64,000 nucleotides of DNA from Roseiarcus sp036489975 (GTDB lineage Bacteria; Pseudomonadota; Alphaproteobacteria; Rhizobiales; Beijerinckiaceae), in assembly GCA_036489975.1 (NCBI GenBank), contig DASXES010000059.1, forward strand, positions 1 to 64,000, written 5' to 3'. Below, one piece after another: positions 9,186 to 18,616 of this stretch. The notes under the pieces were generated by a model. That model was not told the DNA's origin, did not search any database, and worked only from the letters and a program-made list of their open reading frames with translations. The first letter of the stretch is position 1, and each line of letters starts with the position of its first letter. Position numbers and translations under genes: made by a program.

Positions 9186-9595
9186 GCTGCGCTCTTAACG
9201 GCCCCTTGCGGATTTTTTGCGGCGGAACGCCCGCTTCACCTCCGCCCCAGGGGACGAAGGCTGTGCGTCGAACACCGTGCGATAAGAGGGGAACGGGGAC
9301 TTCCGTTTCGGGGGTGAGGTGTATCGGGAAACGAGGAAAATAACATAATGAAATTGTGCTTATCACAACCGAGGCTTTGACGTCGGCATGGTCGCCAACG
9401 GCGACAGGCGTCAGGTCCGAACCATTCCGAACTTGAGCCTTGCCGTGCGCGACGCCCTTCGCCGTTTGGGGCCCTCGTCGACGCTCGAACGAAGCGCCAG
9501 GTCGACGATCGGGCTCCCCGGCCGGAATGGATCGCAAGTGGCGCCGCAAACCGTTGAAATCGCTCGAAACCGACGCGCTAATGGCGAGCCGCGCC
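9186..9595. other. intergenic region without recognisable gene
   Basis: About 410 bp lie between two minus-strand genes. Frames exist on both strands but their products are arginine/serine-rich and look like GC-bias artefacts. I see no tRNA, no repeat and no clear terminator. The promoter of the downstream coiled-coil gene should be near its right end of transcription start, around 9190-9350, where the sequence turns less GC-rich. Confidence 0.4.
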
Positions 9596-10276
9596 CTAGC
9601 CCGCCGTCCGCCTCTTCTTCCTGGTCGTGTGCCCCGTCCGCACAGCGGTCCCGCCCTCGAACCCGACCGTGATCGTATAGAGGTCGGCAAGCTGGAGGGT
9701 GGGCATCGGCAGGCTGATCGGATCGGTCACCATGCGAAACTTGCCGGCGGAGACCCCGTCGGTCGTCGCCTCGACCCGGTAGCTCTGGGAAAAGACCGTG
9801 GTGTTGTCGCCCTGCTTGGTCACCGTGATCTTGACCGGCGCGCTGAACGTCCCGGCCGCGCCCGCCGGGCCGATCACGACCTCGCCCGCCACGCCAATCT
9901 TCACCGCGGCCTGCCCCGGGCCCGCGGGGTCGCATTGACGGGCCGTGTCGCCGATATTGAACTGGTAGCGCACCGAAGCGTTCTCCGGGCCGCCGACGCG
10001 CAGCGACGCGCCGCCATCGGCAATGTCCACCTCGGGGCAATTGATGTCCTGCGAGGCCACCGGCAGAACGACGGGCTTCTCGCTCGCATTGCGCGGGAGC
10101 TTGCCCGCAATCTGGCGCGGGGCCACGCCCGCGTTGAGGCTGGCGGCGTTCGGATCGCGATGGGAGAAAAAGCCGCCGACCGAGTCGCCGACCGAGCCGA
10201 CCGTGCTGCAGCCGGTCAGGGCGGCGAGCGCAGCCGAAAGAAGCGCGGTGCGAATCAGCGTTGCGCGAGCCATCAT
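9596..10276 (-). CDS. putative lipoprotein
   Basis: A 226-residue predicted lipoprotein of unknown function. The N-terminus is a signal peptide ending in the lipobox L-T-G-C (cysteine at about residue 23), so the mature protein should be membrane anchored. The rest is beta-rich without a motif I recognise, and it ends in a basic tail (TTRKKRRTAG). I chose the ATG at 10276 because it places a normal signal peptide at the start; an upstream ATG at 10309 would add 11 residues. It lies 76 bp downstream of the IalB-like gene on the same strand and may share its transcript. Confidence 0.75.
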   Translation of the reverse strand: MMARATLIRTALLSAALAALTGCSTVGSVGDSVGGFFSHRDPNAASLNAGVAPRQIAGKLPRNASEKPVVLPVASQDINCPEVDIADGGASLRVGGPENASVRYQFNIGDTARQCDPAGPGQAAVKIGVAGEVVIGPAGAAGTFSAPVKITVTKQGDNTTVFSQSYRVEATTDGVSAGKFRMVTDPISLPMPTLQLADLYTITVGFEGGTAVRTGHTTRKKRRTAG

Positions 10277-10352
10277 TGCGGGGTGCTTCGACAATTGTTC
10301 TGTTGGCATTCGTTCGAAAATCGCGGGGTGGGTGCTTACCCTGCCCCGTGCG

Positions 10353-10895
10353 TCAAGGCAATTGTCCGTAGGCTTCCTTGAAACCGGCGAGCGGCGCCTG
10401 AACGCCGACGCCCTCCTCGGGCGTCTGGAAGACGCCGAGCGTAGCCGTCTTTCCGTTCTTCAGCTTGTCGACCAGGCTTTCATCCATGGCGAGCTGGGCG
10501 ATGCAGCCGTTGGGAAGGCATTGCAGGAAGCTGAGGCGCCCCGCCTCGGCGTTGTCGATCCGCAAGGTCACGCCCGGAGGAAGCAGGACCCCGAGCGGCG
10601 CGATCACCCGCATGAGCCGCGCCTTCCGGTCGGCGGTGTTGAGCACAATCACCACCAGGATCAAGTTCGGCCGGTCCTGATCGACGACGCTGAGCACGAC
10701 GGCGCATTGCTCATGAGCGGCGCCGGGCGGAGTTTCGCAACGGGTCACCCAATCGCCGTGCTTGTCCTTCACAGCGCCCCCTTGCGCGTCCGGACCCGCC
10801 GCGAAAGCGTGGGTCGCAGCGAGGATCAGGCCCACGACAAGGCCGAGAACCGCCCAGCCGGCTTTCGATCGTTTCGCGTCGGTAAGCGCAATCAA
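10353..10895 (-). CDS. invasion-associated locus B (IalB) family protein
   Basis: A 180-residue exported protein of the IalB family. A signal anchor covers residues about 12-32 (AVLGLVVGLILAATHAFA). The mature part holds the family features: a DWVTRCE segment, paired cysteines (CETPPGAAHEQC and CLPNGC) and a beta-sandwich pattern. In Bartonella the founding member was linked to erythrocyte entry, but the family is widespread in free-living Hyphomicrobiales and its role there is unknown. Its downstream neighbour is a lipoprotein, which suggests an envelope function. Confidence 0.85.
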   Translation of the reverse strand: MIALTDAKRSKAGWAVLGLVVGLILAATHAFAAGPDAQGGAVKDKHGDWVTRCETPPGAAHEQCAVVLSVVDQDRPNLILVVIVLNTADRKARLMRVIAPLGVLLPPGVTLRIDNAEAGRLSFLQCLPNGCIAQLAMDESLVDKLKNGKTATLGVFQTPEEGVGVQAPLAGFKEAYGQLP

Positions 10896-11000
10896 TGCAT
10901 TCCATCCATGGGTGGAGCGGGAGGGTCGGAGCGACTCGCCGCGCCGAGGCTGTCGCCGAAAACCTGTGCGAAAATTGGGCGAAGGGGGGAAGTTAGGAGA

Positions 11001-11075
11001 TGGTGGGCGCTAGAGGGATTGAACCTCTGACCCCTACCATGTCAAGGTAGTGCTCTACCGCTGAGCTAAGCGCCC
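11001..11075 (-). tRNA. tRNA-Val (anticodon GAC)
   Basis: The minus strand reads GGGCGCTTAGCTCAGCGG at the 5' end, an anticodon stem-loop CTACCTTGACATGGTAG with anticodon GAC, a T-loop GGTTCAATCC, and a 3' half that pairs with the acceptor arm followed by encoded CCA (complement at 11001-11003). The length is 75 nt. All four arms can be drawn by eye. It decodes GUC valine codons. Confidence 0.97.
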
Positions 11076-11558
11076 ATCTCCCAAGATCTCGAGCGAGGTG
11101 AGCGCTCAGGAACGGGGGTATAGACGCTCGAACCGGCCCGCGCAATGGGCAAGGCGATGGTCGAGATGGCTCGATATTCGACAGTTTCGAAATTCTCACG
11201 GTTCCCAAATCAGTCTGAATTCCCCGAGGCTTGGTTAGGTTTTGGATTCCGTCGCCGATATGAAGCCTGTCAGGCGGTCGTGTAGCGTTTCGCGCCATTC
11301 CTCATCTCTTCGCATTGACAAGGCGCGCGGGCCATGGTTCTGCACAATCCTGCTCGGCGCTTTCCGCGCCGGGGCCGGATTGGGCTCGACATTGCGCTGC
11401 GGGTTGAAAAAGCCGACCAAAACGGGCCGCCCGCTGAAAGGCGGGTCGAACGGCTGACGCCGCTTCCCGCTTCTCCCCGGCGGAAGCGCTGGCCAAAGTC
11501 CGCTCCTGGAAAGCGGACAGGAAAGTGGGGAGATCAAAGCGCCAAAAGGAATTTCCCT
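11076..11558. other. intergenic region upstream of asd
   Basis: About 480 bp separate tRNA-Val from asd. The open frame that runs into asd from 11334 has an atypical, basic product before the conserved start, so I treat it as untranslated leader. A less GC-rich patch at about 11160-11300 may hold promoters for both the tRNA (minus strand) and asd (plus strand). No repeat or RNA gene was recognised. Confidence 0.45.
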
Positions 11559-12596
11559 ATGTCAGGCTTCAAGGTCGCAGTCGCCGGCGCCACCGGCAAT
11601 GTCGGCCGCGAAATGCTCTCCGTCCTCGCCGAGCGGCGTTTCCCGGTGTCCGAGGTGGTCGCGCTCGCTTCCCCCGCCTCGATCGGCCGAGAGGTGTCTT
11701 TTGGCGACCGAACGCTCAAGTGCAAGGCGCTCGAGCACTATGACTTTTCCTCCACAGATATCTGCCTGATGTCGGCTGGCGGGATGATCTCGAAAGAATA
11801 TTCACCCAGGATCGCCGCCAAGGGCTGCGTCGTGATCGACAACTCGTCGGCCTGGCGCCTGGACCCGGACGTGCCGCTGATCGTACCCGAGGTCAATGCG
11901 GCTGCGGCGAAGGGATTCAGCAAGAAGAATATCATCGCCAACCCCAATTGCTCGACCATCCAGCTCGTCGTCGCCTTGAAGCCGCTGCACGACCGCGCGA
12001 CAATCCGGCGCGTGGTGGTGGCGACCTACCAGTCCGTCTCTGGCGCGGGCAAGGAGGCGATGGACGAACTGTTCAGGCAGACGCGCGCCGTGTTCGTGTC
12101 CGACCCGGTCGAGCCGAAGAAGCTCCCGAAGCGCATTGCCTTCAATGTCATTCCGCAGATCGACGTGTTCATCGACGACGGCTCGACCAAGGAAGAGTGG
12201 AAGATGGTCGCCGAGACCAAGAAAATCCTCGACCCCAAGATCAAGCTGACCGCGACCTGCGTCAGGGTGCCGGTGTTCATCGGCCATTCTGAGGCGGTCA
12301 ACGTCGAGTTCGAGAAGCCGATCAGCGCCGAGGAAGCCCGCGATATTCTGAGCCGGGCGCCGGGCTGCCTGGTCGTCGACCGGCGGGAGCCCGGCGGCTA
12401 CATGACCCCCCACGAGGCGGCGGGCGAAGACGCGACCTACATCTCCCGAATCCGCGAAGACCCGACGATCGACAACGGCCTTAACCTTTGGGTGGTGTCC
12501 GACAATCTGCGCAAAGGGGCGGCGCTCAACGCGGTACAGATCGCGGAGGTGCTGGTCGATCGCGGCTGGCTCAGTCCTCGGTTAAACGCCGCGTGA
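11559..12596 (+). CDS. asd: aspartate-semialdehyde dehydrogenase
   Basis: This NADPH-dependent enzyme makes L-aspartate-4-semialdehyde from aspartyl phosphate, the branch point to lysine/diaminopimelate, threonine and methionine. The chosen ATG at 11559 follows an AAAAGGA ribosome binding site and begins with the Rossmann motif VAVAGATGNVGREML; the frame is open upstream but that part is not family-like. The product has 345 residues. The catalytic cysteine is C131 in NPNCSTIQ, and SGAGKEAMDEL and the histidine-containing GHSEAVNVEFE segments are present. It is an essential gene in most bacteria because it supplies the cell-wall precursor. No operon partner is apparent. Confidence 0.96.
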   Translation: MSGFKVAVAGATGNVGREMLSVLAERRFPVSEVVALASPASIGREVSFGDRTLKCKALEHYDFSSTDICLMSAGGMISKEYSPRIAAKGCVVIDNSSAWRLDPDVPLIVPEVNAAAAKGFSKKNIIANPNCSTIQLVVALKPLHDRATIRRVVVATYQSVSGAGKEAMDELFRQTRAVFVSDPVEPKKLPKRIAFNVIPQIDVFIDDGSTKEEWKMVAETKKILDPKIKLTATCVRVPVFIGHSEAVNVEFEKPISAEEARDILSRAPGCLVVDRREPGGYMTPHEAAGEDATYISRIREDPTIDNGLNLWVVSDNLRKGAALNAVQIAEVLVDRGWLSPRLNAA

Positions 12597-12715
12597 CCGA
12601 TCGTTTCGTATGCAAGCCGAGGCGCCGGGCGAAACCCAGCCCTGCGCCGCTTTGATCGCTCGTTGGCTATGCTATTGAGGCGAAAACGTCCGCGTAGGAT
12701 TCGATTCGGCGACCC

Positions 12716-13666
12716 ATGGCGCAAGATCCGGATATCCGGCTCCTTACCTCTCCACGCATTTTCCTGGTCGGGATGGCGGCGTTCCTCGCGTTGGTCGGAT
12801 TCGTCGTCCTCATCCTCTATAAGCAGATCGCGCTCGCCTTCAGCGCCAATCCGGGCCTGAACGGCCTCATCCTCGGCGTCCTGGCGATCGGAGCGCTGTT
12901 CACGTTCCGGCAGGTGATCCGGCTCTTTCGCGAGATACGCTGGGTCAACTCGTTGACCGGCGCCCCGACGGGGAGAGCCCTGCCCGCTCCTCGGCTGCTT
13001 GCCCCGATGGCGGTGATGCTCAACGCCGGCGCAGGCGCGCGGGGTTTATCGACCATCACCACCCGCGCGATCCTGGATTCGATCGCCACGAGGCTCGACG
13101 AGGGCCGCGAGCTCAGTCGCTATCTGGTTGGGCTCCTGGTCTTCCTCGGTCTGCTGGGCACGTTCTGGGGTCTGCTCGAGACGGTGCACTCGATTTCGGG
13201 CGTTATCGATAGCATGAAGACGGGTAACGACTCGGCGACCATGTTCGACGACCTCAAGGCCGGTCTCTCGCTGCCGATCGCGGGCATGAGCGTCTCGTTC
13301 ACCTCCTCGCTGTTCGGCCTTGCGAGCTCCTTGATCCTCGGTTTCCTCGACCTCCAGGCCGGCCAGGCCCAAAATCGGTTCTATTCCGAGTTCGAGGAGT
13401 TTCTCGCCAGCCACGTCCAGACGACGCCAGTCGCCGAGGCGATGCCGGAGGCGCCAATCATCCCTCAGGGCGCGCAGCAGCCCGCGATCGAGTATCAGCG
13501 CGACGCCAAGGCGATCGCGACGCTGGCCGAAGGCATCCACGCTCTGGTCGGCCATATGCGCACCGAGCAGCAGCAGATTCGGGATTGGGTCGACGCGCAG
13601 GCGTCGCAGCAGGAAGACATCGGCAAGCTCCTGCGTCGCCTGCTGGACGAACTGGGGGCGCGGTGA
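12716..13666 (+). CDS. MotA/TolQ/ExbB-like proton channel protein
   Basis: A 316-residue inner-membrane protein related to the MotA/TolQ/ExbB stators. Two N-terminal transmembrane helices (about 14-36 and 45-65) precede a cytoplasmic stretch. The conserved channel segment LVFLGLLGTFWGLLETVHSISG (about 141-162) and a fourth helix (about 188-215, SLPIAGMSVSFTSSLFGLASS) follow. It is paired with a MotB/OmpA-like gene 41 bp downstream. No flagellar, tol or tonB genes are nearby, so this looks like a dedicated non-flagellar stator pair of unknown job, a pattern common in Alphaproteobacteria. The C-terminal 90 residues are predicted coiled coil. Confidence 0.85.
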   Translation: MAQDPDIRLLTSPRIFLVGMAAFLALVGFVVLILYKQIALAFSANPGLNGLILGVLAIGALFTFRQVIRLFREIRWVNSLTGAPTGRALPAPRLLAPMAVMLNAGAGARGLSTITTRAILDSIATRLDEGRELSRYLVGLLVFLGLLGTFWGLLETVHSISGVIDSMKTGNDSATMFDDLKAGLSLPIAGMSVSFTSSLFGLASSLILGFLDLQAGQAQNRFYSEFEEFLASHVQTTPVAEAMPEAPIIPQGAQQPAIEYQRDAKAIATLAEGIHALVGHMRTEQQQIRDWVDAQASQQEDIGKLLRRLLDELGAR

Positions 13667-13707
13667 ACCGGGGGATTGAGGGCCGCGGGACGTTCGGGAG
13701 CTGAATC

Positions 13708-14736
13708 ATGGCGCTGTCTCGCTCACGACGATATGAGGCGGTGAACTATTGGCCGGGCTTCGTCGACGCGTTGTCGACGATGCTGCTGGTGATCATTTTT
13801 CTGCTTTCAGTGTTCATGCTGGCGCAGTTCTTCCTCGCCCGGGAAGTTTCGGGCAAGGACGAGGCGCTCGCCAGGCTCAATCGACAGATCGAGGAACTGA
13901 CCAACCTGCTCGCGCTCGAACGCAGCCAGAAGGGCGCGGACGAAAGCAAGATATCGGCCCTCACCGCCACGCTCGACTCTGCCGAACGGGGGCAGAAGCG
14001 CCTTCAGGACGCCGCGTCGCGGGGCGCGGTCGACGTCGACGCCGCGAGCGGAAAAGCCTCCGCGGCGGCCATTGCGTTCGATCAGCAGAAGCAGATATCA
14101 GCGCAGGCGCTAGCTCAGGTGGACGTGCTCAACCAGCAGATCGCGGCCCTGCGCAAACAGCTGGCGGCGATCGAGGACGCGCTTTCCGCGTCGGAGACCG
14201 CGAACAAGGAATCGCAATCGAAGATCGCCGATCTCGGCCAGCGGCTTAATGTCGCGCTGGCTCAGAAAGTTCAGGAGCTCAATCGCTATCGCTCAGACTT
14301 TTTCGGCCGCCTGCGTCAGATCCTTGGCTCCCGGCCGGACATCCGGGTGGTGGGCGACCGGTTCGTGTTCCAATCCTCGGTGCTGTTCGACGTCGGCAAG
14401 GCCGACATCAGCCCGGCTGGGCAGAAGTCGCTCGACACGCTAGCCGCCGCCGTGATCGACCTCGAGCGCGAGATTCCCCCCGATATCCCTTGGATCCTGA
14501 GGGTCGACGGGCATACCGACAACATTCCGATCAGTGGCGCGGGTCCCTACAGGTCGAACTGGGAGCTCTCCGCCGCGCGAGCGGTGGCGGTCGTGCAATA
14601 TCTGATCAGCAAGGGCGTCGAGCCCGACCGCCTGGCCGCGGCCGGCTTCGGCGAGTTCCAGCCGATCGACCAGGGAACCGACGAAGAGGCGCGCGCCCGC
14701 AACCGGCGCATAGAACTCAAGCTGACGGAGCGGTGA
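13708..14736 (+). CDS. MotB/OmpA-like peptidoglycan-binding protein
   Basis: A 342-residue partner of the preceding ExbB/MotA-like protein. One transmembrane helix sits at about residues 15-40 (ALSTMLLVIIFLLSVFMLAQ), with an aspartate just before it as in MotB-type channel helices. A long coiled coil spans about 45-190. The C-terminal OmpA domain (about 215-340) has the peptidoglycan-binding consensus DGHTDNIPI and a final ARARNRRIELKL. The pair probably forms a proton-driven complex anchored to the cell wall. The stop codon overlaps the GTG start of the GNAT gene. Confidence 0.88.
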   Translation: MALSRSRRYEAVNYWPGFVDALSTMLLVIIFLLSVFMLAQFFLAREVSGKDEALARLNRQIEELTNLLALERSQKGADESKISALTATLDSAERGQKRLQDAASRGAVDVDAASGKASAAAIAFDQQKQISAQALAQVDVLNQQIAALRKQLAAIEDALSASETANKESQSKIADLGQRLNVALAQKVQELNRYRSDFFGRLRQILGSRPDIRVVGDRFVFQSSVLFDVGKADISPAGQKSLDTLAAAVIDLEREIPPDIPWILRVDGHTDNIPISGAGPYRSNWELSAARAVAVVQYLISKGVEPDRLAAAGFGEFQPIDQGTDEEARARNRRIELKLTER

Positions 14737-15197
14737 GCGCTCGAACCCGGGCGCTCAGGGATTTCGTCGAGGGCGATCTTCCGGCCCTGATTGATCTCTG
14801 GGTGGCGGCGTGGAGCGAGACCCTCCTCGACATCGACTTTGACGGCCGCCGCACTTGGCTCATGACCCATCTGCGCGCGTTGCGCGCCAGCGGGGTGGAA
14901 ATCATTGTCGGGCTTGACGAAGACCAGAGGCCGACGGGCTTCGCCGCCATCGACGCCAAATCCGGCTATCTCGATCAGCTTTGCGTGGCGCCGGCGGAGA
15001 GCGGTTCGGGTCTCGCCTCAGCGCTCATCGATGAGGCCAAGCGCCGTTCGCCAATCGCGGTCGAACTCGACGTCAACGAGGTGAACTTGCGCGCCCTCCG
15101 CTTCTATGAGCGTGAGGGATTCTCGCTCGTTGGCCGAGGATTGAACCCGCAGTCGGGGCTGCCGACCCTCAAGATGCGGTGGCGCCCAATGGAATGA
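14733..15197 (+). CDS. GNAT family N-acetyltransferase
   Basis: A 154-residue acetyltransferase of the GNAT superfamily. The acetyl-CoA loop corresponds to LCVAPAESGSGLASALIDEAK, followed by the typical LDVNEVNLRALRFYEREGF end segment. I place the start at a GTG at 14733 that overlaps the stop of the MotB-like gene (GTGA); this gives a normal-length domain beginning with RALRDFVEGDLPALIDLW. The overlap suggests translational coupling with the stator-like pair. The substrate is unknown. Confidence 0.85.
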   Translation: MSARTRALRDFVEGDLPALIDLWVAAWSETLLDIDFDGRRTWLMTHLRALRASGVEIIVGLDEDQRPTGFAAIDAKSGYLDQLCVAPAESGSGLASALIDEAKRRSPIAVELDVNEVNLRALRFYEREGFSLVGRGLNPQSGLPTLKMRWRPME

Positions 15198-15345
15198 TGC
15201 GAATCCCAGATCCTGTCGCGACGAGCGCCGCGGCTCCAAGGTTTCGCGCCGCGAGATTATCATGTCGTGGCGAATACGCGCCGATGGCGAGATCAGCGAC
15301 CGCCGACAGGTCGCCGCCGCGAACCTGTTCGCGGGTCGTCGCGGC

Positions 15346-16161
15346 TTAGGCGGTGTCTTCGACGAACGCTTCGATGAGAGCGTCAAATGCGTCTGGCGTC
15401 TCCCATTGCGGCGTATGCCCAGCCCCGGGAATGAGCTGGACCGCGCCCCGCCAGAGCGTCGGCATGACGACCGAACCGAAGTAGCGTCCGTTGACCAGCT
15501 GCTCTTCCCGCCCATGGAGCACGGCGAGCGGGACTTTGAGACCGAGGGCGACCGCCGCCTCGTCACGATAGAGGCCGGCGCCGACACTCGCCCCGAGAGC
15601 GCCGCGCGCCCGCCCGTCTGTGCGCGAGACATCTTCGAGGAAGAATGGCGGAATCTCGGCGAAGCCGGGTCTGAAGAACGCCGCGAGATAGGCTGACGCC
15701 TCGATGCTGTCGAGACTTTCCTGGAAAGCGAATCTCATCGCCGGATTGGGCAGGAACGCTTCCTGCAGGGATTCGCCGGATGCGATTGGCGGCGCGCCGA
15801 AGATAACGAATCCGCGCGCTCGCGGAAGATCAGGCGCCATTTCGAGCGCGACATGCCCGCCGAGACTCCAGCCGACGAAGCAGGCCTCGCCAAGCCTCAG
15901 CTCATCCACGACCGCGCGGACGGCGTGGGCATGGCCCGGAAGCGAATAGGCGCCCGGGTTCTTCGCATCGTCCGACTCACCGTGGCCCGGCAGATCGACG
16001 GCGAACAGCCGACACCGGCTCGCCAGGCGCCCCTCGAGCTGTCGAGAGAAGGCGCGCGACGAGGACGAGTTGCCGTGGATGAGCACCACGGCTGGACCGC
16101 GGCCGGCCGACTCGTGGACTGCGATTGCGCCATTCGGCGCGTCGATCTTGTGCGTTTTCAT
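15346..16161 (-). CDS. alpha/beta hydrolase
   Basis: A 271-residue alpha/beta hydrolase. The oxyanion-side motif is VLIHGNSSSSR, the nucleophile elbow is G-W-S-L-G-G (FVGWSLGGHVALEM), and the catalytic histidine lies in IPGAGHTPQWE near the C-terminus. The ATG at 16161 starts MKTHKIDAPNGAIAVHESAG, which fits the family; the frame is open further upstream but that extension is not conserved-looking. It sits alone, converging with the GNAT gene. Family members include esterases, haloperoxidase-like and epoxide hydrolase-like enzymes, so the substrate is open. Confidence 0.88.
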   Translation of the reverse strand: MKTHKIDAPNGAIAVHESAGRGPAVVLIHGNSSSSRAFSRQLEGRLASRCRLFAVDLPGHGESDDAKNPGAYSLPGHAHAVRAVVDELRLGEACFVGWSLGGHVALEMAPDLPRARGFVIFGAPPIASGESLQEAFLPNPAMRFAFQESLDSIEASAYLAAFFRPGFAEIPPFFLEDVSRTDGRARGALGASVGAGLYRDEAAVALGLKVPLAVLHGREEQLVNGRYFGSVVMPTLWRGAVQLIPGAGHTPQWETPDAFDALIEAFVEDTA

Positions 16162-16364
16162 CGCTCCCCCCAAAGAGCGCCAAATACTCGACCTGGATAG
16201 CCGGGTATCGCGGTGGAAACCCGCCGCTCCGCCTCTTCCGACAATGGGGGTCGGTTCGGAGACTTGCAATATCCATAGATGTCTAAGACGGAGCGGGCGA
16301 GTCGGCCAAGTCTGGCTCTCCTCGATCGCCGCCCCAGATCGAGCGGCCCGTCCGCGTTCCGCCC

Positions 16365-16655
16365 ATGATTTGCCCGAAAATCAAGGGGTCTGCTTGTCGG
16401 GCTGGTCGCGTTTTGGCGAGCTATCCTGCGCCCACTCCCGATGCGCCCCCTCATGTCCGCTGGGGTGGCTGGCTGTTTGCGCTTGGGGTCGCAGCGGGAA
16501 TCATCATGCTGCTCTCGCGCTTCACCAGCGACTACGCCTGGTGGACCGGCCACCTTGGAGGCGGCGGCCTCTCGGTCGCCGCCGTCGCAGGCGCCGCGCC
16601 GCCTCTTCCCTTTTGCCGATCTTTCGTGTACTGCGCCGCACAATCAATCGGCTGA
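16365..16655 (+). CDS. possible small membrane protein
   Basis: A 96-residue frame in the 600-bp gap between the hydrolase and typA. Its middle reads like one membrane helix (WGGWLFALGVAAGIIMLLSR) followed by a glycine-rich segment. The flanks are compositionally odd and I know no homologous family, so it may be a chance frame or a decayed gene. The rest of the gap, 16656-16764, should hold the typA promoter; nothing else is visible in it. Confidence 0.25.
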   Translation: MICPKIKGSACRAGRVLASYPAPTPDAPPHVRWGGWLFALGVAAGIIMLLSRFTSDYAWWTGHLGGGGLSVAAVAGAAPPLPFCRSFVYCAAQSIG

Positions 16656-16764
16656 GCGCGCGGTTTCGTACAGCTCGCCGTCGTATTCCCGTCATCTTCG
16701 CGTTCAAGAGGAAAGCGCTCGCCCGCTTCGCCCGTTGATCGGCCGCCGTCAGTAAAGCCCGCCC

Positions 16765-18591
16765 ATGAAACTTCGCAACATCGCCATCATCGCCCACGTC
16801 GACCATGGCAAGACGACCCTCGTTGACCGCCTCCTGCAGCAGTCGGGCGCGTTCCGTGACAACCAGAAGGTCGCCGAACGGGTCATGGATTCGAACGATC
16901 TTGAACGCGAGCGCGGCATCACCATCCTGGCCAAGGCGACTTCGGTGGTGTGGAAGGATGTTCGGGTCAATATCGTCGACACGCCGGGCCACGCTGATTT
17001 CGGCGGCGAGGTCGAGCGCATCCTGTCCATGGTTGACGGGGCGATCATACTTGTGGACGCCGCCGAAGGGCCGATGCCGCAGACCAAGTTCGTCCTGGGC
17101 AAGGCGTTGAAGATTGGGCTGAAGCCCATCGTCTGCGTCAACAAAGTCGACAAGCAGGACGCTCGTCCGACCGAGGTCGTCAACGAAGTGTTCGACTTGT
17201 TCGCAGCGCTCGATGCGACGGATGAACAGCTAGATTTCCCGATCATCTATGGCTCCGCCAAGCAGGGCTGGATGTCGGATTCGGCGAGCGAGCCGAAGAC
17301 GGACATGGCAGCCCTGTTCGACCAGGTGCTGAAGCATGTGGAGCCGCCGAAGGTCGGCGCGGGCGGCTTTCGCATGCTCGGCACGCTGCTCGAGAGCAAC
17401 CCCTATCTCGGCCGCATCGTCACCGGCCGCGTGTTCTCAGGCTCGATCAAGACCAATACGCCGGTCAAGGTGCTGGACCGCGAGGGCGATCTTGTCGAGA
17501 CGGGCCGGGTCTCGAAGATCCTCGCCTTCCGCGGCATCGAGCGCGCCCCGATCGACGAGGCGGTCGCCGGCGACATCATCGCGATCGCGGGGCTCGAGAA
17601 GTTCAACGTCGCCGACACGCTCATGAACCCGGAGGAAGTGGAGCCGCTGCACGCGCAGCCGATCGATCCGCCGACGCTGTCGATGACGTTCTCCGTCAAT
17701 GACAGCCCGCTCGCCGGCACTGAAGGCGACAAGGTCACGAGCCGCGTCATTCGCGACCGGCTTTTCAAGGAAGCGGAAGGCAATGTCGCGCTCAAGGTCG
17801 AGGCGGCCCCCAATTCCGATTCCTACGTCGTTTCGGGCCGCGGCGAATTGCAGCTCGCGATCCTGATCGAGACCATGCGCCGCGAGGGCTTCGAGCTCGG
17901 CGTGTCACGCCCGAAGGTGCTTTTCCGCAAGGACGAATCCGGCGAGATCCTGGAGCCGATCGAGGAAGTCGTCATCGACGTGGACGAGGAGCATTCCGGC
18001 GTCGTCGTGCAGAAGATGAGCGAGCGCAAGGGCGAGATGATCGAGATGCGCCCGTCCGGCGGCGGGCGTCTGCGCCTCGTTTTCCTGGCGCCGACGCGCG
18101 GCCTCATCGGCTATCTCGGCGAACTCCTGACCGACACGCGCGGCACCGCGATCATGAACCGCCTGTTTCACAATTGGGGCCATTGGAAAGGCGAGATCGC
18201 CGGGCGCCGCAACGGCGTGCTGATCTCGAACGAAGCGGGCGAAGCGGTGGCTTACGCGATGTGGAACCTCGAAGACCGCGGCCCGATGATGATCGAGCCG
18301 GGCTGGAAGGTCTATCAGGGCATGATCGTCGGCCAGCACAGCCGCGACAATGACCTCGAAGTCAATGTGCTCAAGGGCAAGAAGCTCACCAACATCCGCA
18401 CCCATTCCAAGGACGAGGCGGTTCGGTTGACGCCGCCGATGCAGATGACGCTCGAGAAGGCGCTGGCATATATCCAGGACGACGAACTCGTCGAAGTGAC
18501 GCCGAAGTCGATCCGCCTGCGCAAGGGGCGCCTCGACCCGAACGACCGCAAGCGCGCCGAACGGGCGAAGGCCACCGAAGGCGCGGCTTAA
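16765..18591 (+). CDS. typA: translational GTPase TypA/BipA
   Basis: A 608-residue ribosome-associated GTPase of the EF-G-like family. The G motifs are AHVDHGKTTLVD (G1, about 10-21), DTPGHADFGGE (G3, about 72) and NKVDKQDA (G4, about 127). The EF-G-like domains III and V and the TypA-specific C-terminal domain (ending around KSIRLRKGRLD) are intact. It helps ribosome assembly and stress and cold adaptation in bacteria studied. It is preceded by its own intergenic region and followed after 25 bp by an MBL hydrolase gene on the same strand. Confidence 0.97.
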   Translation: MKLRNIAIIAHVDHGKTTLVDRLLQQSGAFRDNQKVAERVMDSNDLERERGITILAKATSVVWKDVRVNIVDTPGHADFGGEVERILSMVDGAIILVDAAEGPMPQTKFVLGKALKIGLKPIVCVNKVDKQDARPTEVVNEVFDLFAALDATDEQLDFPIIYGSAKQGWMSDSASEPKTDMAALFDQVLKHVEPPKVGAGGFRMLGTLLESNPYLGRIVTGRVFSGSIKTNTPVKVLDREGDLVETGRVSKILAFRGIERAPIDEAVAGDIIAIAGLEKFNVADTLMNPEEVEPLHAQPIDPPTLSMTFSVNDSPLAGTEGDKVTSRVIRDRLFKEAEGNVALKVEAAPNSDSYVVSGRGELQLAILIETMRREGFELGVSRPKVLFRKDESGEILEPIEEVVIDVDEEHSGVVVQKMSERKGEMIEMRPSGGGRLRLVFLAPTRGLIGYLGELLTDTRGTAIMNRLFHNWGHWKGEIAGRRNGVLISNEAGEAVAYAMWNLEDRGPMMIEPGWKVYQGMIVGQHSRDNDLEVNVLKGKKLTNIRTHSKDEAVRLTPPMQMTLEKALAYIQDDELVEVTPKSIRLRKGRLDPNDRKRAERAKATEGAA

Positions 18592-18616
18592 GGGAGCCTG
18601 AGGGCAACGGGCCTCG

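Noticed and set aside
11235..11537. A 100-residue frame on the minus strand between tRNA-Val and asd
   Set aside because: Low-complexity arginine/proline composition with no recognised family and no ribosome binding site.
16158..16643. A 161-residue minus-strand frame before typA
   Set aside because: It is Arg/Ser-rich with no credible motif and overlaps a more plausible but weak small frame on the plus strand.
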